From: Pontederia crassipes
Lineage: Eukaryota > Streptophyta > Magnoliopsida > Commelinales > Pontederiaceae
Length of the DNA stretch: 64,000 nt
NCBI GenBank assembly: GCA_030549335.1
Contig: CM060188.1
Location: forward strand, 68,106,696-68,170,695
Direction of reading: 5' to 3'
How positions within the stretch are numbered: position 1 is the stretch's first letter; each line of letters opens with the position of its first letter. Of the stretch, positions 25,594-37,440 are shown one piece after another. Both the position numbers and the translations under genes were made by a program. The notes under the pieces were generated by a model that saw only the letters and a program-made list of their open reading frames with translations, ran no database searches and was not told the origin of the DNA.

Positions 25594-25880
25594 TCGATGA
25601 GTTGATCAGCCTTGGATCCATCGTGATGGCAAGTAAATCTAAGTGGGAAGGGCCACAAGAAAATTGCAAACAAATAGAGCAGCAGTTTCGACACTGGAAA
25701 CTTCCCGAAGTGTCAAAATGGGAACTTCGATGGGGCAGCATGTGGTAGATAGGAACTATGAATGGCAACATGTAATGTTTGGAAAGAGGGATGTTTGCAA
25801 GAAACTAGAGCTAGGGAAGATTTGTTTAGGGGTAAGAAAAAATCAGGAGGGACTTAAGTTTGATGACTGGGAGAGGATAT

Positions 25881-26123
25881 ACTATGATAATGTCATATTA
25901 TTTTTCTAGTCAAATGCCATGTCACTTTCAATTAGTTCTTTTAAGTGCTCAACGGTCATGTCAACCTCATGTGTTTTATAGTTACCTAGAAATCAATTAT
26001 TTCAGTAAAAGGGATTTAAAGTGAACATACATGATAATCGAGGGACTAATATATTACAAACTAAATTTAAGGGAATAAAATGGAAATGCATTAGAGTTGG
26101 GGGAATTTCAGCAAAAATTACTT
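25881..26123 (-). repeat. MULE right inverted arm
   Basis: Inverted counterpart of the left arm. Its outer end GCAAAAATTACTT abuts the CATCCTTAC target duplication. Confidence 0.75.
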
Positions 26124-26132
26124 CATCCTTAC

Positions 26133-27786
26133 TTTGACGAGTGACAATATGTGTTAAACGACTAATATGTGTTACTATTTTTCAATACATCACACATTCA
26201 CGTCAAGCATTCTTCATCTTTTAGATTAATTATTGACTTCACATATATAAACGTATGTTTAGGTGATCATCAGAACATCAATAGTTGTTTCATGAATAGT
26301 AAGACATGTAACATCAATTAAATAACATATATAACATTCATTTTGATAATTCATCCATGAAACTTAAATGTCTTAAACATTAGTAAAACATTTTACATTA
26401 AACATTCATTTCGATAAAACACTTCATAAATCATTACCCATCCTTGAGTAAGGTCACAATCTGCCAGATGCTTTCATTGCTATTAAAACCAATCCTGAGT
26501 GATGACGCTTAATGTAACAACCAAACGTATTTGGTTGTAACATGACTTTAAGTAATTGGTGGTGACTTTACATAGTCATTACAATACACATAACACCCCA
26601 ATGACATTTAATGTAATGGGTCATTACATAATATAACACCTGTGACATTAAGCGTAATGGGCCATTACGGGTTGTGACTTGAATATAATGGACCATTACT
26701 TTAAAAATCTTCACACCCTGACTTGATCATAATGGGCAATAACTTAAATGTAATGGGTGTGAAACTCTCATAATGGGTTATAACTTAAATGTACGTAATA
26801 GGTGTGGAAATTCCCATAATGGATTGTTACATTAAATGTAATGAGTGTGAAACTGAGTGTCACACCCTTGATGGGTCATAACTTTTGAATGTAATGGATC
26901 ATAACCACTTTTTTCACACTCATAACTTCATTTTCCTTGTGCTATCACGACTGTGATGCTCAAACTCGTAACTTCATTTTCCTTCTTGTGTCACGACAAT
27001 AAAATAAGTGTCATGGCCATGAAAGTCATGTCATGATCGTGAAGTCTTCATGGGCATGATAAATGTTCTTTCATCACTCTTCGGTGACGATTGTGATATG
27101 AGCTCACACATCTGACTTTGCCTTGTCATGATTGTGAAATCAATTTCGTGATCATGATAGAAGTTAGTTTTTTTTCTGCTTTTGCTACCCTTTGGTCACA
27201 TCTGGGACGACAGCTCATATCCTGATACCCCATCAAAAAATTAGGGTTTTTGACACACAAATCTTAGGAAATCATCATACATCAATAACATTTATTTATG
27301 AATGACCTTGGGTAAAACATGAAGAAAATAATGAATATTACATAATCCACATTCATTAGCATACTTTTAGGGATTTCCCCTAAACTCATCACAAGCATTA
27401 AATATAAAACATGGATCTAAAATCAATATTATTTTTTAAAAATATTAAATCTAATGCATCTCATATAATGCGCTCACAATCACATTCCTAATAGGAATTA
27501 TTATGTCTCTCAATACATACTTGAAAGGGGAGATAGAGGTCAGATCCCTTTTATATATGTAGGTCTTGTTTTCCTTATTGATGTTGATAATTTCCTTGTT
27601 CCATGTCTTCTTTTTCTCTGTCTTATTTCTCCTTGTTCTTCCTCCTCGAAATTTAGAGTTGTAGCCATCGTGTAAAAGAAAAAAAATAGAAAAAATAAGA
27701 AGGATTTGAGAGCCTTTTATAGAGTCTAATTTAAAATTTTCTTCAAATGACTTAAATGTTCTTACTTGAAATTTGAGGTTATTACA
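26133..27786 (-). mobile_element. Degraded Ty3/gypsy LTR-like segment (minus strand)
   Basis: Read on the minus strand it starts TGTAATAACCTCAAATTTC at 27786 and has a TATA-like CTATAAAAGG at about 27712-27722. It shares with the LTRs of the gypsy element at 34761-40302 the GAGGGGAGATAGAGGT-type stretch followed by CCCTTTTATAT, a pyrimidine-rich TTCTTCCTCC block and CATGGTCGTG-like runs. It is therefore probably a solo or truncated LTR of a related family. The left edge is unclear; I place it at the end of the MULE target duplication only for convenience. Confidence 0.4.
26510..26900. repeat. Degenerate short repeats of AATGTAATGGGTCATTAC type
   Basis: The motif TAATGTAATGGGTCATTAC and variants recur about every 50-60 bp, many of them self-complementary (GTAATGGGTCATTAC). 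It lies within the LTR-like segment and carries no coding sequence. Confidence 0.6.
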
Positions 27787-29100
27787 TATGTGGTGTTAAC
27801 TATTCATTTCATCTATCACAAACTTTGTTGTTATATAATATTTTAATTATTAAATTAATCCAATGAGTATATATTAATTCACAATTAACTATAAATTTAA
27901 TTATGATAAACAATCACTTAAGTAGACAAATTGAATTGTGTGAGTCTTGTATTTCGAGTGGACTGTAAACTAGTGAAAAAAATATCTGTTGCAGTTGTTA
28001 TCTATTTTAGTTGGCATCTCATATTGTATTCCCATAATTCTACAATGTACAATAATATCTTCTACAATATTATAAGATATGTATGATTCTGCAAAGGAAA
28101 TTTTACACTATATTTCATTTTACAATATTATTATCTTTTTTTATTAAAATAATTATAATATAGTTATTTTAGGAAGGAAACTTTTTATGTGTTTTTTTAG
28201 GCATGGAGCTCCTGTAAAATGCTATAAAATTCTCTTAAAGTGGTTTAAATTGGAATCTGAGAGAGCAAAATACAACTAGCCTACAATCCACAAAGAAATA
28301 TCAACAGCCAGTTTGACTTTTTATAATCATGTTTGAATTGAAATTTGAACATGTTCTTATTTGATGCTAACGAAATTATCGTATCAATCATCAAACTCGT
28401 CTTAATATGCTTGGCACATGTAAATTCTATTTACGTTGATATATTTTTAATATTTAATATTGTGGTTTTTCAGTGATCTTATATAACATAGGAATGCTTA
28501 GACATTATTTAAGTTGTATGTTTCAATTGGAGCATCATTTCTTTCAATTTAAGAAGTGGACACTTAAGGCTTAAACCTCTACAAGTTTGTCATCGCATCA
28601 ATTTTTTTTTCTTCACAATTGTACATAGATAAGCACCAAGATGTGGCCCCAAAGAGCATTAGTACCTCTCACCAGTAAAAAAAAAAGTTAAGTGATCATT
28701 ACATTTGCATGCCTCACCTATTAGTCTTAAAATAAACATGTTTCATGTCCTATGTGAATGATATGAGAATATACTTCATATATAACACTATAACTTGTCA
28801 GATTCCTCATGGGCTTAGCATGTTTACTGTCCTTGTAGAGAAAATAAAAAAAGACACAGATATTACATGAAAAGACTTAATATAATTTTTGTTGTTGTAG
28901 TTGTTAAAAATTTTATTCTCTACTAATTATTGGTAAAAAGATATGTTGCATATAACAATAAATATAATAATTTTGCCATCTTCTATCCTCTCATGGTTTA
29001 CAGCACACACATACTGCAAGCTGTCAAAGTAGCAGACAATTCATAAAGCAGCCATGTCCTCTTTCTTTCTCTCTCTCTCTCTCACCCAGTGTCCCCAAAC
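27787..29100. other. AT-rich stretch, no gene seen
   Basis: I find no coding region, tRNA or recognisable element here. A CT microsatellite lies at about 29061-29083. The stretch 28600-28690, with a GCACCAAGATGTGG-type phrase and an A run, has no convincing SINE promoter. Confidence 0.5.
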
Positions 29101-29110
29101 CGCTTAAATC

Positions 29111-29653
29111 TTGTCTATCCTCATCCTTGAGGAAGCCAAGATTCCACACAGCACTCGTCCTGCAGGAACATGTACAGGAATGGACAAACCAAGGTGGAAC
29201 CACATTTTACCTAAATATGTTCATCCTCATCCTGGGAGAAATCAAGATTCCAGACATGAGCAGCCCTACAGAAGCAACAATGAGCACCCCAAAAAACATC
29301 TACTTTGTTTGCAGATTTTTTCTCCTTCTTCTTCACTTTCTTTATTTTTTTCTTTTTGCAATGTACTTGAGCAACTCAACTGGTCCCACCATCAACCAAG
29401 GGTTTCAATGGCAATCAGAAGTTTAAATTTCAAACTAGCAGCAAAACACAGATACAAAGATACTAGAAATTGCACATACAATTCTCAGAAAGTTGGATCT
29501 GCACCAACATTAGCTTTTGAATTTGCATTAATCATGTCAATTATACTTGTCCATATTTTCACAATCACTATCTTTGTTTTTGTTTGCATGTACGATATTT
29601 ACTCTTGTTTCATTTTTTTTCTTTGGTTCAAAAAAGAAATTATTGGAAAATAA
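29111..29653 (+). other. Unrecognised open frame, doubtful gene
   Basis: A 180-codon frame runs here and a second, 99-codon frame (29127-29426) overlaps it. Both contain two diverged copies of a ~107 bp unit (TCCTCATCCT then GAGGAAGCCAAGATTCC or GGAGAAATCAAGATTCC). The longer frame ends in hydrophobic residues coded by T-rich DNA, which is a common artefact. There is no recognised domain, no codon bias and no clear promoter, so I do not call it a gene; a short exon of an unknown gene cannot be excluded. Confidence 0.15.
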
Positions 29654-29918
29654 GGGTGCAGGGCAGTGGCGCAAGATGGATGATTTTCAAACGGACTCAT
29701 TGTTAATTGGACAGAGAAGATTGTCAAGATTTTATGATTTCGTGTCGAATTTATTCCAATTCTAACAACTCGAATTCGGATCGTGAAGATTGTCGAAACT
29801 CGAGATGACGAAAGTCCAGTAATCGACACACGGAGATCGAGAGATCATGCGTTCAAATCTCATTAGTGAGACAGTGCTCCTTTATTTTTAATTTTTACTT
29901 TTTTTACATTAGGTCCAT

Positions 29919-30064
29919 AACTCCGCCTATGTTTTATAACCGGTCCCAAGCCCGGATAAAGGAGGAGGATTGTGTTAGGCCCCGACAGCCAGCGTAAAAC
30001 CTTGTCGAATCTCATCCATGTAGCCGACCCCACCTAGTGAGATAAGACTTTGTTGTTGTTGTTG
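29919..30064 (+). mobile_element. 5'-truncated au-type SINE
   Basis: The segment contains ACCGGTCCCAAGCCCGGATA, AAAGGAGGAGGATTGTGTTAG and GCCGACCCCACCTAGTGAGA, and ends with GACTTTGTTGTTGTTGTTG. This is the 3' body and TTG tail typical of plant au SINEs, with the tRNA-like head missing. It is bounded by identical 16-mers, TTTACATTAGGTCCAT, at 29903-29918 and 30065-30080, which is a target duplication of the length expected for LINE-mobilised SINEs. The truncation therefore occurred at integration, not by later deletion. Confidence 0.85.
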
Positions 30065-30080
30065 TTTACATTAGGTCCAT

Positions 30081-31100
30081 GAATTTTCCTTTGTAATAGA
30101 AAAAAAAAGAAATTATTGAATCAATTTTGATATATCTACTTTTTATTGGCTCAAAAGGGCGTATAAGTCTAAAATTATCATATAAAAAACGGATCACATC
30201 CTATCATATTCAATCATATTTATCAAATTTGAACAATTATATCGTTTTAAAAAATTCTGACCTAATCCACCTCTATTCTATTCAGATTGAATCAGATTCA
30301 ACCAAATGAGATTGTTGAGTTATCTGATTACTTTTTATTTCTACATTATTGAATATAAAAAAAATACTAAATGTTCATCTTAAATAATAAAATAAAATTT
30401 TTGATATATTTAAATATTATTTTCAGGTTTAAATATTTTAAATTATCAGCTTGATATTAAATTAAAAAATATATAAATAAAAAAAATGAGAATTTGGATT
30501 GAGGATCGATTGGAGTTGAATGGGGTCTACCTAGTATCTCTCTCTGATGATGTGCACCCTTCATTTACCCTTATTCCAATGACCATAGCATGCGGTAAAC
30601 GTCACTTTAGCAAGTATATTACTTCATAATGTTTTTAATATGGTGACAAAAGGACTCAATGCACCCCAGAGGACGTGTCATAAACCATTATAATTATTAT
30701 ACTTTAAATGTAACTATACTTCATCGTATAGAATACATTTTGTCAAAATAAATGATTTTATACTTAAGTCTTCCCATATATTAAATTAAATTTATCTCAC
30801 TTATCAAAGTCATAAATATTTTTCTAAATGGCATTTCATAAAGTAAGTATAAAAAAAAGAGTGTTTGAATATAAAATCGAGGATGGAAGAGCATGTTTAT
30901 AGCCAATCAAACACTACCCACGAACTAGGGAGGAGTTGCATTCATTTGGATGTTTCTTTTTTAATTTTAATGCCCACAATTATTAATTCAAAAATTGAGG
31001 CGATTGAAAATCTTAATAAATGAAATTCCAAATCATCTGCTCACATCACTTCAACACTGTTTCAGTGGCCCCTGCCCTTAGCTGGACTGAGCACACTAAC
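30081..31100. other. AT-rich upstream region of the XTH gene
   Basis: No gene is seen. The stretch is strongly AT-rich up to about 31020 and becomes more mixed near the promoter of the downstream gene. Confidence 0.5.
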
Positions 31101-31160
31101 CCCACCCACCCACCCACCCCCCCCCCCCCCCCCCCCCCCCCTCTCTCTCTCTCTCACTCT
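31101..31160. repeat. CCCA / poly-C / CT microsatellite in the XTH promoter
   Basis: CCCA repeats pass into a run of more than 20 C and then into CT repeats, about 75-135 bp upstream of the TATA box. CT tracts are common near plant transcription starts; the long C run is unusual and prone to length errors. Confidence 0.9.
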
Positions 31161-31235
31161 CTACTTTAGCAGCTTATGAATCCACCCTCTCAGAAACCAA
31201 TGGCAGTAGGTTTTTGCCCAATCCGCAACGAGACA

Positions 31236-31242
31236 TATATAA
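31236..31242 (+). promoter_or_regulatory. Probable TATA box of the XTH gene
   Basis: TATATAA lies 134 bp before the ATG at 31376, which would give a 5' leader of about 100 bases. A second AT-rich candidate (TTATAAAT) lies 10 bp further on. The leader includes a GGAGGAGGAGG stretch just before the start codon. Confidence 0.5.
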
Positions 31243-31375
31243 CATTATAAATGCATCAACAAAGCAGCTTGCTATGTAGCATTCTTTTAGCATTTTTAGC
31301 CTGCTCCTTGCAAGCAAGCTCCCAATAGCACCACAAACTCAGAGGTGGAGGAGGAGGAGGAGAAGAAACAAGAGA

Positions 31376-33142
31376 ATGGGTGGGAGAGTCTTAGCTCAAG
31401 CTCTCTTCCTGCTGCTGCCTTTCCTCACACTGTCTCCATCAATCGCCAGGCCTGCCAAATTTGCAGATGATTTCCATGTAACCTGGGCTGACTCCCACGT
31501 CAAGCAGGTCGGCGATGGCACCACAGTCCAGCTCGTACTTGACCGCAACTCCGGTATGCTTCCTTAACGCTCACTCGTCCATTTCCAGCATTCTAGTGCC
31601 TGATGTTGAACCATGCAACAAGGTTGTGGCTTCGCTTCCAAGAACAAGTTCATGTTTGGACATGTAAGCATGAAGATTAAACTCATCTCCGGCGACTCTG
31701 CAGGCACAGTAACAGCATTCTACGTGAGTTTCATTCTTTTTCTTTCATTTGCTGTTAACAGAGAAACATGTGAGCTCCGAAGGAAGGAGTAAAGGATTCA
31801 TGTCTGCGCCTTTTGCAGCTGAACTCGGACACCGATGCCGTGCGCGACGAGCTCGACTTTGAGTTCCTGGGGAACAGGTCCGGGCAGCCGTACACAGTTC
31901 AGACAAACGTGTATGCTCATGGGAAGGGAGACAGAGAGCAGAGGGTGAACCTCTGGTTCGACCCCTCGGCAGACTTCCATACTTATTCAATCATGTGGAA
32001 TCGCCATCACATCGTGTAAGTATGCATAGCCCTTGCGAAACAAAAACAAAAAAAAAGCTTGTTCTCAATGCTGACATGATTTGTTTAAGATTACTCGGAC
32101 ACTGAGAAAACTTGACCTTCTATTCTTCATTTCTTCCATGTTTATCTAGTTAATATATTCATGATATTATTATTACCTACGTACAGTGCAATCAATAATT
32201 AGTGTAAGAGTTTACTTCATCAGAAATGAATCCTATCTCTGAACACGGTAAGTAGTACCAAAGTTACTGCCATTTACTGTGAGATGGTTTTAGCCTCCAT
32301 CGCCATTTCAAATTTCAGTACGCAATGAATAATGTCACGAGAATTCCCTCCACAAAAAGAACGCTCCTAAAAGCCCCTCCAATAATGCAAGCTGCTATTT
32401 GCACAGCTTTCCTCTTGGACAAGTTATAAAAGCCTTCTTCTTGTGAACGAGACAGCTCCAAGAGATAAAAACAATGCGCAATCAAGTCTCTCTCTGATCC
32501 TGTAGGGTTTCACTTCAGCAGCAGTAGCAGTGTGCCCGGACCATGGACCTTATCCAGTTCATTACTCGTGCAATAATATACCCACCTTCCACTGAGCAGT
32601 CGCCATTTCATGTCAACAAGGGGACAACAAAGAACTGGGCTTGATGCTTGTATCATTATATGGTGGACCTTGCACTTGTCAGGGCCATCAAAGCAATTCC
32701 AGCAGCATATGAAATCTCATAAAATCTCCTACACGTATTGCTCTGTTGCAGATTCTACGTAGACGCCATTCCGATACGGGTGTTCAAGAACAACGCGGAC
32801 AGGGGCGTGCCGTACCCCAACGCGCAGCCCATGGGGATCTACTCGACGCTGTGGAACGCCGACGACTGGGCGACGAGGGGCGGCCTGGAGAAGACGGACT
32901 GGAGCAAGGCCCCCTTCTACGCCTACTACAAGGACTTCGACATCGAGGCGTGCGCCGCGCCCGGCGGCGGCTGCAGCAGCGCCACGGCCGTCAACTGGTG
33001 GGACACGCCGTCGTTCCAGCAGCTCAACCCCATGCAGGCGAGGGCGTACCGCTGGGTGAGGGTCAACCACATGGTGTACGACTACTGCACGGACCGGGCT
33101 CGATATCCGGTGCCCCCGCCGGAGTGCCTTGCAGGGTACTGA
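31376..33142 (+). CDS. Xyloglucan endotransglucosylase/hydrolase (XTH), four exons
   Basis: The protein cuts and rejoins xyloglucan in the cell wall (GH16 family). I derive exons 31376-31553, 31623-31723, 31819-32015 and 32752-33142; all introns are GT..AG (69, 95 and 736 bp), phases are consistent and the product is 288 residues, the usual XTH length. Residues 1-24 form a signal peptide ([10 protein letters not shown]). The active site is [10 protein letters not shown] at 102-111, with E104 as predicted nucleophile and E108 as acid/base; the commoner form begins HDEIDFEFLG, and the R/L variant recalls XTH8-type members (from memory). N112-R-S is the conserved N-glycosylation site. The C-terminal part has the XET-C cysteines (CAAPGGGC and [17 protein letters not shown]). 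Exon 4 is markedly GC-rich, unlike exons 1-2. Nothing is broken, so the gene is probably functional. Confidence 0.95.
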
Positions 33143-34755
33143 TGATGACGAAGAAGAAGGGACCGCGAGCTTTGGGTTTGTAGATAATGGAGTGCATGTT
33201 ACGATCTAGGAGGAGTAGGATTGATCAGTTTATATGTATATGTTGCTCCGTTCTTGTTGTGGCGTTTACTGTTTAGGGTTTGGCAGACTTTGATCTGCTC
33301 TGTCGTAGTCCAGTGACCTTTTTCTGAGCTAATGGAATCGATCTCATATTTCGAAGAAGAAGACGGCCAAAGTAATATAATTCTCATTTCATATGCGGTC
33401 ATCAAACTTTTCAGAACCAAGACAACGTCACAGTCATATGCATCATAACTTTTTCTTTCTACCACAGCTTTAGTTTTTTTTTTTTTAACTTTTCTTTGCA
33501 TCAGAGCTCCGGGCGCAGTGCTCTGTCCTCATTTTTCAACCATGAGCCACACGGAGACGAATTTTTGTGGAGTTTAAAGTTTACATCTTGGCATGTTCCC
33601 CACCAAACACGTGGATCAGCGTAAACTTTGTATTATAATATATAGATCGTTCACGAGCCCCTAGAAAAAAATTAATTTGAAGGATAAAATGAATAATAGA
33701 TTTTTATAGTTGAAGTAAAAATTTTGAGTTCGAATTTTTTTAAAATAAAAAATTATTTTTAAAAGTTTTATCTATCGTATATTATTCGGAACGACATTAA
33801 AATAGTAAGATTCAACGATGAGTCGATTTTCAAATGGCAATCGAAAAATAAGAAAAAAAAGTAGTTAAACGACAAGGCATTTCGCCGTAAAAACGTTGCT
33901 TTTTCTTTTCGGAAAGAATGTGGCAAAAGTTTAGTCTTAAGTATCTTTTCAAGTGCGCCACTATGCTATTCATAAATTGTGTAATCGAATAAAAGATAAA
34001 ATGTATAAGAAAAAGTAGAGGTCTTTTTTTTTATTTTTTCAACTACAATCGAATACCTTTGGGTCCTGTCCAACTCTTGTGATCTTTATAAGAAGAATCA
34101 CAATCTCAACTATCTTTTAAAAAGCCTTAACTTGATAGCAAATATATTTTCATTTTTTTAGTTGACTAAAATAATAACCTTTTATTTTTTTATATTTACC
34201 CTAGAGTTTTTTATTCAGTAAAAGGAACAACTCTCACATTTCTCCTAAATTAGTCTCCTAATAATTTCCCTTAGGAAATTAAAATTAATTTTGATCAAGT
34301 GATAGATAAACACATGATATATATTAAAAATTAAACAGATATAGAAAATTAGAAAAGCAAATTTTGTGCAGTTTTCCATAAAGAAACTCATCAGTGGCAA
34401 CATTTTTCTCGGACCACGATTCTATACGTACTATGATTTCTCGTGCAGTTTATGTTTCCATATAATGCTTTTGAGAGTAATGTCTCACTACATTAAAAAA
34501 AATACACAATGTCTCTTTTCTTTTCAATTTTATCTTTTTATATATATATATATATATATATCCTGCTAATGACGTGAATAATTTGTCACATCATACTTAA
34601 GAATTATCTTTAAATTATTTTTAGTCCGATAACGAAGTTAAGCTTTTATTTTTTAAAAAAATATGTTTATATCTTTTTATTAAAAATTCATTTAGACTAT
34701 GTCTTAACTATCTAAACTATAAGAAAACATTTCACGCTAAAAGAATGTTGAAAGA
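33143..34755. other. XTH 3' flank and AT-rich DNA
   Basis: The XTH 3' untranslated region should occupy the first few hundred bases; no canonical AATAAA is obvious, and AATGGA near 33331 is a weak candidate. Beyond about 33650 the DNA is AT-rich with no recognised gene or element. Confidence 0.5.
34539..34561. repeat. TA microsatellite
   Basis: About eleven TA dinucleotides occur in a row. Confidence 0.95.
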
Positions 34756-34760
34756 TTTTC

Positions 34761-37440
34761 TATAACACTCCAAAAATTTCACCACAAAAGTTAAGGATAA
34801 TTAAGAAAAATTAGCAGTACTAACTCATTCGTCATCACATCATTATAATAAAAAAAATTCACATAATTGCAGTAAAAAAATTTGTTAACTAATAAAATAA
34901 AAGTCATTTTTTCAACGGAAGTCTTAAATAAAGACATTTTATATCTAATGTCATAGGCATAGAATAGGAATTTATTATTAAAAAATATCTATAAATCTGG
35001 ATATTTAAAGACTTATAATTTTATGATGCAACACCGTTGTCATGAGATAAGACGCCATTCATATTAAAATCATCAGTTACATGCACGGATCTAGAGTGCA
35101 GGATTTTTGTAAATACCATGGTATGAAATGCATCATAAGCAGAATACTACATAACTTATGGAAGCAATTTCATATCATGAAAGGAACATGCATATATGTC
35201 ATGTATCTAATCATGTGATCTACATGTCAATTATCAGTAGCATAGAATAATATGCAATCATCATAATGTAATAATAGCAGGCGTGAGTCAGTCATATCAA
35301 TAGACACATTAAGTGAGACACTTACCATTACTTTGCCTCAATAACTTCCTCAGAAATCACTCCACTTTTGTGGGCATCAGTGCTTTCAATTCAATAAGTA
35401 CATCTTTGATCTTAACAGTAATTCAAGAATCAAGTCATTGTCCTCATAGTAGGCTAACTAGGCCTCGGATTCAAGGCTCCCATCACTCGAAAATGAATAG
35501 GAATATACATATCATTGTCGGTAAGATACTATTCCTTAAAACTATGTTTGGCTAGGGATTTACGGCCATAACTTTGGATAGTTCTGGGAAACAGCAAAAA
35601 AGTTTTTGTGGGACCAATGAGAACTTTTGTTCCGGTCAAAAGCAAAAGTTCTGATTTGTTCTCACGAAAAAGTTAACGTGAGAGGGCAGAACTTGCAAGT
35701 TCCACGCGAGCTGTGGCGACATCACCTATAACTGGCGTCGTCTCCCTTGGGCTCTTTCGATGATGACAAGGTCAATGTCATCTGGCTGTGAGGTACTATG
35801 CTCTCTCCCTCTTCTCAGGCCATCTTGTTTTCCCCCTTAAGGTGGTGGTGACGTCACTACGAGATCCGGCCGGATCAGGATGCATGTTGCGGGATCAGAC
35901 TACTTGCGACTGGATCCCTAACCTGGTTTCCGGATTTGGTCGGATGTTTTCGGATTTCCCTCTCTTCCTCTCCCTCTCTCTCACACAAGGAACTTTGGCT
36001 CTCAATAGGTGCAGGTCTCCTCCATATGATGGTGAAGGCGAGGGCACGTGCAAGTGACAATGACTTGCAAGGTCTCTTTCATCGACGACTCACAAGTTCC
36101 ATTGCAACTCAACCAAACACCAGCCAAAATAAAATCCATCTTATCAAATTCCAAGTTATGCCAGCACCAGAACTTCCTCCAAATGACCTGCCCAAATTTT
36201 GTTGGCATGTCAGTTTAGTTCCTGGAACTATAGTTCTCAAGTCACCATACAACCAAACATAACCTAAGGAAATACTAACTCCAAGGTACAGAACACAATT
36301 ATTTCCCGAAGAAAATGTTAACAGACAAGGATCACATAGTTATCTCTTGACAATAAATTGAGGGGAGATTAGTAACAATGTTCTCCAATTGAGTGTATTA
36401 TGATTTCAATCATCAAATAGTTTAATGTCTCTCAATCTTCATAATTTAAGTTAATTATGATTGTGCATGCATTTCATATAACTAGGTGTCATATACATGC
36501 ATCAAGCATGATCAATGCATAGTATAAATACATTAAAACTAGGTTTAAAATAACCTAAGGATTATTGTCGATCGTTCATGCCCATGACGGGGTGGTCACG
36601 CCTGTGACTGAGGTCTGCGAAAGCCTCTTTTGCCATAAATACGATCGTGTGCGAGTTCTAATTTTGGACTTGTCCTAAAACCTCTCACTCAAGATCATGA
36701 TCAAGGTGATCACGGTCGTGCCTAGCATATTACAACCGTGATAGAACCTATCATGGTCGTGCTTGGCATGTCACAGCCATGATAGAATCATTCATGGTCG
36801 GGCCACTGCCTTGGGCGATTCGTTGGCTTCCAGCCTCTCGGCCACTGCCGTTACAACAGTTGGCATGATCGTGCCGACATCCAACATTATGTCGTCCAGC
36901 CCGAAGACACCTTTTTTAGGATGAAACTCTTTGGGGGAAAACATTTCTAAACATTTTAAACAACTCAGGCATGATCTCTAGACATTTGAACATCATAAAA
37001 TCATATTAAAACATGCAATATAATTCCATCACCCAAATATAGGGTTTCATCTTTAAAAGTATTAAGAACATGATCTTGCAATATAAAACTCTATCAAAGA
37101 AATCTAAGCATCTACGCATGGATCATGTATAAAACTTTTCAAATCTAAAGAACAATTACACAAGCCCTCAATCAAATCCCTAATAGAAGCAAGGTGCCTT
37201 ATTGCTCTCAATCAACCAAAGCATCATTGAGAGGGGAGAGAGAGGTTTGAATCCCCTTTACATACTTTGTCTTCCTAGTTGATTCTCCTATTCTTCCTCT
37301 TCCTCCTTATTCCTCAAGTTCTCCTTCCTCAGGCCCTAGCCATCAAGAGTTCAAATGGAGATAAGAGGCAAATATGGGAGATTTAGATATTTTTATAGGG
37401 GAGGTTAGGGTTTTGGATCAAATGACCCATTTACCCCTAA
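34761..37440 (-). repeat. 3' LTR of the minus-strand gypsy element
   Basis: It is homologous to 39240-40302 in its left ~750 bp and right ~300 bp. It contains extra sequence: a MITE-like insertion (35543-36261) and about 850 bp of LTR middle, including tandem CATGGTCGTG/CATGACCGTG-like repeats near 36590-36890. Its first bases (TGTAACACCCC) are lost at the junction with the truncated pol near 37440. Confidence 0.75.
35543..36261. mobile_element. MITE-like insertion within the 3' LTR
   Basis: The segment starts TATGTTTGGCTAGGG and ends CAACCAAACATA, giving inverted ends around TATGTTTGG. The homologous LTR at 39240-40302 has no counterpart. The flanks offer only a 2-bp match (AC or TA), so the superfamily is not settled. 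No transposase is visible. Confidence 0.5.

Larger units (their letters stand above)
22994..26123. mobile_element. MULE-like DNA transposon with ~245 bp inverted arms
   Basis: The left arm (22994-23068 resuming at 23514-23687) and the reverse complement of the right arm (25881-26123) align throughout. Both arms start (G/A)AGTAATTTTTGCT, continue through similar CCATTTTATTCCC blocks and end near AATAATATGACA. Flanking 9-mers are CGTCCTTAC at 22985-22993 and CATCCTTAC at 26124-26132, one C/T-type difference. Long terminal inverted repeats with a 9-bp target duplication are the hallmark of Mutator-like elements. The interior has no recognisable MURA transposase; it holds a SINE-like segment and an LTR-like segment, so the element is non-autonomous. 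The left arm is split by a MITE, which is therefore younger. Confidence 0.75.

Noticed and set aside
32729-33183. Long open frames in other phases over XTH exon 4 (minus strand 113 codons, plus strand 145 codons)
   Set aside because: High GC removes stops in all frames; the XTH reading explains the sequence with family motifs and consistent splice phases.
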